From: Owenia fusiformis
Taxonomy: Eukaryota > Annelida > Polychaeta > Sabellida > Oweniidae
Reading direction: 5' to 3'
NCBI GenBank assembly: GCA_903813345.2
Contig: CAIIXF020000007.1
Coordinates: forward strand, 29,300,698 to 29,313,563
Length of the DNA stretch: 12,866 nucleotides
This document shows, one piece after another, positions 1 through 9,500 of the stretch. Position 1 is the stretch's first letter, and every line of letters starts with the position of its first letter. A model generated the notes under the pieces. The model did no database searches, had not been told where the DNA came from, and was given only the letters and a program-made list of their open reading frames with translations. Both the position numbers and the translations under genes were made by a program.

Positions 1-561
1 AGGTTGAGTATCTGGTAAATCTTCACTAAAGCTCTCATTCTTAATTTCATTGGCCACAATGTCAAATATGTTCCCACGTTCTCCATATTTCACCTTTGGT
101 TCAAGCACTTTAGGTTCAGTGTCAGGTTTTGATTTGACTGGTGTATGACTAGAATGTTGTGAGCTGTTGTCTGCAATAGCTGACAATTTGCTAGAGTCTG
201 AAAAATCACTATCAGAGCCACTCGCTTCTTCACCCCTTTGACCAGGTAAAAGTTTGCGTTTTTTATTCAGCAGACGGCTGTAAAGCTCACTGGAGACATC
301 TGGTGGTGGGGGTGTATCAGATGTTTCACCAATGTTTAGAGTTATCTGACTACTGTTTAGGCCAGATTGACTTGCGCCTAGCATGGAGCTAGTCTGACTC
401 AGAGTCAATGGAGTCTGAGACCCTGACGGGGCCTCACTTTGAGAATCGTCAGCCTCCTTTTCATCAACCTCTCTCGACCATTTTTCAACTACCGTTATGA
501 TCTTACTGTCTTTAAGCACATTTTTGTTTGTAATTGGAAGTCTTCTTAGGGTGTTCAAAAT
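1..561 (-). CDS. SETD2: SETD2 exon: end of conserved middle region and Ser-rich linker (runs off the window)
   Basis: The acceptor AG is at 563-562 (TTTTTCAG). The frame is open to base 1 with no donor needed, giving 187 codons (residues 3098-3284). It starts ILNTLRRLPITNKNVLKDSK and continues to VVEKWSRE, equivalent to human SETD2 IIKTLEHLPIPTKNMLEESK. After that comes a low-complexity Ser/Gln/Asp-rich linker with a TPPPP run, a basic NKKRK cluster that may be a nuclear signal, and KYGERGNIFDIVANEI near the edge. The SRI domain should lie on later exons outside the window. Confidence 0.93.
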   Translation of the reverse strand, partial: MLNTLRRLPITNKNVLKDSKIITVVEKWSREVDEKEADDSQSEAPSGSQTPLTLSQTSSMLGASQSGLNSSQITLNIGETSDTPPPPDVSSELYSRLLNKKRKLLPGQRGEEASGSDSDFSDSSKLSAIADNSSQHSSHTPVKSKPDTEPKVLEPKVKYGERGNIFDIVANEIKNESFSEDLPDTQP

Positions 562-3500
562 CTGAAAAACAAGTATCAAGTTTACATCCAAGTAAAATGA
601 ATATGATTACCCAAATCGAAGCATTGTTCAGATTTATTTTGAATGGTAATTCTTATAATTAAAGCACTGTCTCAAACCTCAAATATATCACTCAAAGTGC
701 CCCCTCTGCATCATATTTGAACAAAAGATGGCTCTACTTACCTGGCTCTTAAGCTCAGTCCTGAACTCTTTGCCCAGGTCAACCATCCAACTCCACATAA
801 GAGACAAACCATGATAGTCTATGAACAGACGCAGACATGCTGGCTCAGTATTGGGAGACTGAAATAAATATACACAATATTGAAAATGTATATCCGTGAT
901 GTTTCCCTGCCCAGTTTCTTTCTTCTTAGACTTCCTTGTCTACTTAGCAATTTTGAGTGCAGCTAACTTTCCCAGTCAGAAAAAATAAATTTATATTTCC
1001 TTTATTTCCCTTTCTTGTAAGAAATCTGGCTCTCCATTACAAATTACATGTACCAAGTGCTGCTACAATTGAAAATTCAAGTAATAACAATGATCACATT
1101 TTCTTAAATGATGGGCCCACATTTACCCCATAAATTAAAAGTAGACAAAGTTACAGTTTAGAAATTAAACCTTTATTTGTATCTGCTTTTCAACTGAGAC
1201 AATAATTCATAATTCATAATAGGATGCTTCAGCATAGCCCTATCCTTTTCCTTTAAGAATCATCATTATAAAGAAAATTAGATCAAGGAATCTACCTGTA
1301 GTAGCCTAAGGAGAGCCAATCTGAAAATTAATTCAAGGAATCTACCTGTAGTAGCCTAAGGAGAGCCAATCTGTGGTCAGCAGTTTCACAACGCACCATC
1401 AGCCGGGACAGCGTCAACACATGCTGTTTGTTCTTCAAGCCATCCAGAGAGACCATTCTTTCTATGTCCTCTTCCAGCTGTAGAAATTTCAAATTTGTTT
1501 ATTTTATACTATGATCTCACTATTAAATTTCTTATTCTGTGATTGGTTTAACATGCATCACATGTCATGAAATAACCTTGGGTATTTCCAGGTGATACTT
1601 CGTCTACTGCTAATTGACATAAAGTGAATGTTTCCTATAGTAAAACTGTCTTCAAGTTGAAGGAATCATTTTTTCTAATTTATTTCAAATTGAAGTGATT
1701 GATTGCACAAAGTGGGTTGGTTTTAAACAAATACATATATCCTATAAAAATGTATGTAACTAACGTATCAAACTCAAAATTTCATAAAATTATTGATTCA
1801 ACTGTCACTCACGCTGTCATCAAAGATGTCTACGACTGGCTTCCTCTCTGTGCTTGACTTGCGTTTTTTGGATGACTTGAGAGTTTGGCGTTTCTCTCCC
1901 CCCAGGATCCCCCTGCAGTTATCTGACCCGCAGTAACACTTCTGAGCTTCCTTCCTATATAAGCAAAAATAATGATTCTGATTGGTTGGTGTAGTATTGT
2001 ACCCTCAATTGCATTAAACAAAACAGATTTTCCAAACCACCTGTTATTATTGTACTTCCTACAACTTATTTTCATTTTGTTTATTTAAACTAGCATAGCA
2101 ACATACTAAATACATTACAGTGTACAATACATATATGCACAGAGTGAAAAGAAGAGCTGCTATTTCCTCCACTTTTACATTGACAAATAAAGATAAATAA
2201 GTTTATCAACTAAAAATAAATTCTGATTTTGTTTTGTAAACTGACAACTGTGCATATGAAAACATACCCATATCTCTCCCATTGATAATCAAATGTTATC
2301 TCAGTTCCAGGTTTAATGTCTTTAATGGCAAAGAATCCTACTCTAAGTTGGCCATTTACAGTCCACTGAAAATTAAATCATTATAACATGTTATTTGTAA
2401 GACAAACGTTATCTGTACATTTCAGTTAGAATATTTAAGCTAGAAAACTGATTTGACACTTCATTAATAAAAATTAATACAATATGTGATAAACAGTTTT
2501 TGGGAACCGATGAGGTGTTAAAGAGACCCATTTTCTTTCTATAACACTCTTTTTGAGTCTGTGATATGTCATGCTTGGATATTTCATGCTTTGCACTAAC
2601 AGACATCTGAATAAATGAAAGAATACTGAACAATTATTTACGCCTTTTTAAAGTTCACGAAACAGTGTCTTACCCCAGCCACTAAATAAAATCAATTCCA
2701 TGGGGATACATCACCTAAGATAAGGGAGACAGCATACCTTTTGTGTTTCGCAGTTAGGATCACAGCTATGGTTGATGAAGCGAGAGACATTCCCTTTGGA
2801 CCATGCATCTATGATTTCATCCGTGTTGAGGGCCATGAAATAGTAATGAGCCTGGCCTTCTCTCGCATATTGCTTGGTGCGTTTAGTGAACTGTTTATAA
2901 TCCAGCACCTCACCCACATACTCCATTACAAATGTGTCCCTTTAACAAATTTTAATTTTTTTAAATTTCAATATGCAGACGCTGCGTGTGAGTGTATTTT
3001 TGATTTCATGTTAATATGGATAACATAGATATGCAATATATGATATGAATAAAAAAAAAGATAAATAGTAAAACGCCCTTTAATGTAAAACTGATACTAC
3101 ATAATAGTAATATCTTTAGACTAACCATGACCCTGATGAAAATAGAATGCTCAGATTTGTTAAGATTACAATCAATAATATAGTTTCATGTATCTATTAC
3201 ACTCATATACTTCTGGCAGACGAGGTGATTTCGAATTCATACTAGGCCCCAGGATTGCCGATAAGGAAGAAATGTAATATATAGTAATATAAAAGATGCA
3301 ATCATGTGATGAATGTAAGTGCCACTTACGGTTTGATCTCCTCCTCTGCCTGGAGACCCCAGCCCTTCCAATCTGTGCGGAATGGAGCTACATTGGCATT
3401 CTCAAGCTGAAATATGAAAGGTGTCATTTTGTAAATATGAAAGGTGTCATTTTGTAAATATGAAAGGTGTCATTTTGTAAATATGAAAGGTGTCATTTTG

Positions 3501-6500
3501 TAAGGTATGTCAAATTGAATATTGATCATGAGTAGGGAACATTGGAATTTAAGTTTTATGATAATAAACCCAAAAGATGATTTTTAGATAATTTATGAAG
3601 AACTTCTTTTTATACAACAATTTAATTTTTAACGAGGATTACGGTGCAAATCAAGTGAGAAAGATTAAAGAAAACTTACTCTTTGAAAGCGTTTATTTGT
3701 GCAGTAGTCACCACAGGGACATCTTGAGCCACTGAAAATATTCAAAAATATAAAATGAATTACTGAAATATGAAACATAGTGTGGGATAAAGATTGAATA
3801 GAATATGAGACCACTTATCATAGAATTTTAAAACATTCAAATAAAGACTATTCCAAAGCTGGAATTTTCCCCATTGTGTGATATTTGATGTAGAAAAAAA
3901 CACTCACCACTCAATCATGAGCATTCTATTGAGACAATCATCACCACATGGGAGCATACCCATCTTTCGGTCTTCCTTACTTGTAGTGCAGTCACAGAGC
4001 ATACGTCGTGCCTCCTTTTTAGCCTTAGATTTCTTCCTGTTATATGAGGCACATGAATAAACAAAATGTATCAAGGCATTAACATGAAAAATGTCACAAA
4101 CTGCCATTTGTTACAGATGCCAAACACCAACTGGACTATATTCAATATGTCACCACTTATGGTGGCGACATGGTACCAGAAATGCTTAAAAATGCTTATT
4201 TTTCATGGTTTTCAATGTGGAATGCTAGAAAAACTGACCTTTCAGAGAGAAATATGTTTTCTTTGATTTCTTCAAAGGTTGGTCGTTCAGGGAGATCCTC
4301 ATCCTCTTCAACAGCAGGGGGTATAATGTTACTGGTATCATTTCCTGTGAACTCTCGTTTCACATCATCATCTTCTTTAAATACATCCAGCTTTGCATCA
4401 GTGTCAGATTCTGGGGGAGGCGGGGAACTTGATGGAACAGCGCTGAAACCTTCGAGTGCACTCGCTTGCAACCATCTTGATTTCATTTTCATGCATTTCG
4501 GGCTTTCATCATTCTGATTCACCTCTGAAGTGTTATTGAGACTTTCTCGACGCAGATAATCTGGAACAACAAAATCTTTGCGCTCTTTTGTAAAAGTAAC
4601 TGTTGTTGGACTCAATGGTTCTCGCTCCTGAAATATAAAATGTAACTTTTATATTTGATGATACAAGTTTTCAAAGAGTTTACTTAAATCCTGATAGTTC
4701 CTGTAGTTTCAACAGACAATCTATACATTTAGCATACAATATATTCTTTAAAAGAAAAGATAATGAAATATTTGATGTAGTACCTCGAGGGGCTCGTGAA
4801 CAGGAACTTCACAAAGTTCAGAGAGAGTTCCTTGAGGTGTTCTTGGATATCATGATGTGATAGTATAATTTTTAACTTAAAAATTTTTTGGTTAATCACC
4901 CTAAAATTCTTACCTCTTCTTTTTGTTCTTCCTCCTTCTTCTTTCGCTCTTTCTTTTCTTTCTTGTCTTTCTTGATGGTTCCACCTTTCTCCTCTTTTCC
5001 CTTCTTCACTTCTAATGACTTCAATCGACTGCTACGCCGTCTGGATGGTGTGTCATTTTCAGAGTTGGTATCCACATCATTCTCAGATGCAAGCGATTTT
5101 CTACCTTTTTTCTTCTTACTAGATTTAGTGGTACTTGGAGTAACTTCAGCAAAGTCACTTGGGAATGAAGGTGTTGGTGTCCCAGTCCTTTGTTCATTGT
5201 CTGCATCCTTCCTAGTTGGTGTCTCAGAACTGTTTTCATCTTCTATAGTTGGACTGGCTCCAATATGAGGAAACAACATTTTTGAGTCATTTGTTTCTTC
5301 TTGTTCTGAGGGCTCATTTTTAGAAGTGATTTCATCAATGTTTGGTTCAGATTGCTCTGCAGTTTGAATCTTTTCATCTGCTGCATCTTCTAATTCCATG
5401 TCACTTGTGTCAGAGGGTTGAATATCATTTTTCCTAGTTTTGATAGATACTTCGCTATCCTCTTTGAGTTCCTTTTTAGGTGATCTACTTGGGGAGTGAG
5501 TCAGAGAGGTGTGGGTGGGCACAGAGACCTGAGGTTGTTCTGGTTGCTTTTTAGGCACTGGTGGAGGTTCCGTTTGGAGTGGCATTGGTGGTGGCTGTTG
5601 ATAATAATTGGAATATTCATCTTGTTGGGCATACCCTGGATATTGTGGAGGAGGGGGTGGATGAGATATCAAATCAGATGGAGTCAACAGAGAAGGTGGG
5701 GGCATCCCATATTGCGACTGTGGCATAAACATGTGTTGGGTGTGCTGAGAGGGCGGGGGATGAGTGGGTGGCCCATGCTGTATAGATGGCACAGGTGCAG
5801 GTGGAGCTGGGGGAGGAGGCGTGTCAGGATTCAACATTCGACTTATTCTTTCAGCCAATGGAATCTGGTGCTCAGGAGGTTCAATAGGGATGGGAGGCAC
5901 TGGCGCCTCCTGGTGGGGGGCAATATGTCTCCCACTGCCAGTGTCTCCGCTCACTAAAGGGACAACCAGGGATGATGTTGGTGGTGCAATCCCTACCCCG
6001 GGTAAAGGAATTCCTTGGGGTGGTAAAGGGATTCCCGCTAGTTGGTTTTGAGCTATGAATTGTTGCTGTTGCTCCTCAAGGGTTGGTTGTGAACTACCCT
6101 GGAACATTGGGGACTGAGAAATTGTCTTATCAGGCTTCAACAGCCAATCCAAGTTTTGTTTTGGTTTCGGTGACATTTCCTTTGCTGATTTTCGAGTTCT
6201 ATCTGGACTCCTACTCCTAGACATGGATCGTCGCCTTCTATCTCTTGGAGAAAAGCCACTCCTTCGATTTCTTGGGCTTCTAGATGATCTTCTTGGGCTT
6301 CTTGATGATCTTCTTGGACTACGAGATCTTCTTCTTGGGCTCCTTGTTCTTCGTCTTGGGCTCCTTGATGACCTCCTAGGACTTCGAGAGCGTCTTCTCC
6401 ATCGTTCACGAGACACACTTCGAGAATATCTTCTTCTCCTATATGCTGCAGGAGTTCTATCTCTAGACCTTCTCCTGGATGAACCAGACTTCCTGTTTTC

Positions 6501-9500
6501 AGGACTTGATGAGTATCTTCTCTCTCTGCTTCTCGATCTCCTTGACCTTCTCCTTGGGCTTCGAGATCTTCTTCGAGGGCTTCTAGATCTTCGCCGAGGA
6601 CTTCGAGAGTTTCGACGAGGGCTTTGAGATCTTCTAGATCTTCTTGGTGAGTCCCTACCATATGATCTCCTTCTTGAAGCTCTTCTTGGGCTGAGAGACC
6701 TAGAGTATCTTCCTCTACTCTTACTTCTACTTTGGCTTCTTCTTGATCCAGATTTGCCGAGGTCAGCTCTTCTAGGGCTAGGAGACCTCTTTGGACCCAA
6801 ACCTTGCTGCATTCCACCATCTTGATGGTAGGTTGGCCTGCTCAGTTCTTGGCTATGGCTAAATTGTCCAAATCCAGTATCTTCAGGGAAAGTTTGTCCC
6901 AATGCCTGATAATTTAACATCATAACACCCTGTTGATTTTGCATTTCTTGCACCGGATTATTAACACCATCACCAGGTTCATCAAGGCATGGTGTGCCTT
7001 CTCTTGATGCATATTTCTGCTGCTGCTCTGCATAGGATTCTGCATTGGTCAGTGGAGTCTCAGATGTTTGGACAATATTTCCCATTTGTTTCTCTTGTAG
7101 AGTGTCATGTTTTACAATCCTATCCAATATTTCAGCAGGATATCCTATCAATGTATTGGGTTCATCTTCCTTTTTAAGTGGTTCAGGTGTAGCAGGAGCA
7201 CTCTCAGAAAATGGATCATAAACTTCAGACTCTGGAACACTAGGTTTTGTGGTGAGAACTTGCTCAGCTTTAGATACAGAATTATCAGTTTCAAAGGTGG
7301 CTGTATCTTTTGTATCATGATCTTCTAACTTTGATTTTTCATTCATATCCTCGGTCTTTGATACATTTTCATTGCTTACATCTTCTGAAGGTTTCTCAAC
7401 ACTTTTACCTCTACTCCTGTCCCTGCTTCTATACCGCCTACGTTCTCTGCTACCATCTCTCCGTGATCGTTTTCTTTCTCTGCTATCATCTCTTCTACTT
7501 CTCCTTTCTTCTCTTCTCTCATAACTGCGTTCTCTTCGTCTATGTTCCCTACTATCGCTTCGTCTTCTATCTCTGCCTCTTTCGCGACTATCTCTTCTTG
7601 ATCTTCTTTCATCCCTTCTATCTTTACTCGAGTCTCTCCTTGATTTACGTTCACTGACAGCTCTCTCCTGACTTTCCTCTCTGGTTTCCTTCTGTTTGTC
7701 ATCAATTTTATTCTCTAGTATATCTGGCTTTTCAGGTTCAGCTTTTGTTATTGTTTCTAGTTTTTTAAGCGATTCAGCTGGTTTTGATGCTGCCCTCAAT
7801 CTTAATGAAGGTAGCTGTGATAATTGTTCTTCTGGCTCATCATCTGCTTGGAAAGCTGATAGAGTTTTAAATTTACCTAGTGAAGTTTTTAAAGTCATTT
7901 GAATCTTTGATGATTTTGGTATGATTTTTTTCATCATACCAAACTTTGCGATAGGTTCAGATGTTGTACTATCAGCAGCAACAGCAGCTTGATTCTCAGT
8001 GAATTGAATTTTTGGATTAATCTTAATTGTTTGTGTAGAAAGCTTGGACTTGGCATCCCACCTTGAACTAGCTGGTTTTTTGGCAGCTGCGAGTTTAGCC
8101 ATAGCTTCTGCAATCTTATTGGATGCTGGTGAAACAGTATGTGTAACCTCAGGTACTGGCCTGTTAGGTGTAGATGAATCGGCAGGTCCATGAGTCTGTT
8201 GAGATCCCAACTGAACAGTACTTATATCTGATGAAGGTTCTACCTTTGGTAATGGAAGATCAACACTTGGTATTTCAACATTTGCTGCTGGTGGCTGTAA
8301 TGCAGCTTGGATAGTTTCTACTTTAGGCTGCTGGGAAATACTATCAGGGGGTGGTGGTGGAGGTAGTTGGGAAGGTGGTTGAGGAGTGGTTTCTTTTAGA
8401 ACAGGTGCTGGTGGAAGTGGCATTTCTGGCATCGTAGCTGCTGGAACACCTTTCATTGGTGGTAAGGGAATAGAATCTAGTGGTATCGGTATAGAGCCCA
8501 AATCAATGGATGGAACTGAGGGTTGTTTTCTTGGGGGAGGAGGGGGAGGAGGTACTTCATCAATTTCCATTACATCATCAGCATCGTCTAATACAATTAC
8601 AGGTTCTACTTTCTTTTTCTTTGACACCTCCTTATCATCATATCTTCTTGTTCTTCCACTTCTCCTTTCTCTACTGTCATCTCTGTATCTCTTTCTATCA
8701 TCTCTCTCTCTACTTCTGTCCATGCTGCGGCCATCCCTTCTCTCCCTACTTCTGCCCCGGCTGCGCTCATCTCTTCTCTCTCTACTTCTGTCCCTGCTGT
8801 GTTTATCCCTTTTTTCTCTACTTCTGTCCCTGCTGCGGTTCTTCCTAGTTTCAACAGGTTTTCTATGGGACTCTGTTTCTTTCATTGTTTTGCTGCTAAA
8901 GTCACTTGCACTGCTTGGTTTTCTGTTAAAATCACTGCCTTTATCAGGTTTTGCTTTTTCCTCAGTCTCTTTGCTAAGTTTTCCTAAGTTAAAATCACTA
9001 TCTCTCTTAGAATCATAATCTTGCATGGACTTTTGTTTCAATTCATCTGTGAATAGCTCAGAACCAGATATTGTACTATCTTGAACCTTTTGATGTTCTT
9101 TTACCTTCGTAGCAATTTCTACTTTGTTTGAAAGTGAAGAAACATCTAAAGATTGTACTTGGCAAATATTTCCTTTAAATCTCTGCACAGGAGGTGGTGA
9201 TGGTATCCTTGGTACAGGAGGGGGTGATATTTTCTTTTGTACTGGAGGGGGTGGGGGTGGTGGAGCTTGTTCTTCCTCATCATCATCATCTTCTGAAGAT
9301 GATGAATCACTCGAGTCACTGGATGTACTGTCATCATCACTTGAACTTGAATCCTCCGATGAGCTACTATATGAGGAACTTGGTGCTTCATCAACATCTT
9401 CCTTTATTGAGGGCTTTACTTTAACATCTAGTTTATCCTCAAAAGTGTGACGCTGGGGTACAGGGCTTGGTGTAAGGCTGTATCTTCCTTCATCTCTTGC

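Noticed and set aside
1296-1320. A 25-bp micro-exon created by the duplication
   Set aside because: The intron separating it from the proximal donor would be only 25 bp, below the usual minimum for splicing. Alternative donor use is more plausible.
1830-2075. An 81-codon minus-strand frame over the post-SET exon
   Set aside because: It is in a different phase from the post-SET motif. Only the phase giving CYCGSDNCRG fits the splice joins.
3411-3502. Direct repeats as a possible CRISPR array
   Set aside because: The copies are head to tail with no spacers and lie in an intron of an animal gene. This is a minisatellite.
5496-5957. A 153-codon plus-strand frame rich in Trp/Gly/Arg, and an overlapping plus-strand frame at 5764-6051
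   Set aside because: Both are complements of the proline-rich coding region (Pro codons read as Gly/Trp). No conserved domain is visible.
6137-6820. A 227-codon minus-strand frame rich in Glu/Leu/Gly
   Set aside because: It is the other reading phase of the SRSPRR heptads. The phase joined to the SET exons is the real one.
8386-9018. A 210-codon plus-strand open frame, rich in Leu/Ser
   Set aside because: It is the exact complement of the RS- and RSRERRD-coding part of the giant exon. Arg/Ser/Glu codons read backwards give Leu/Ser/Phe runs without stops.
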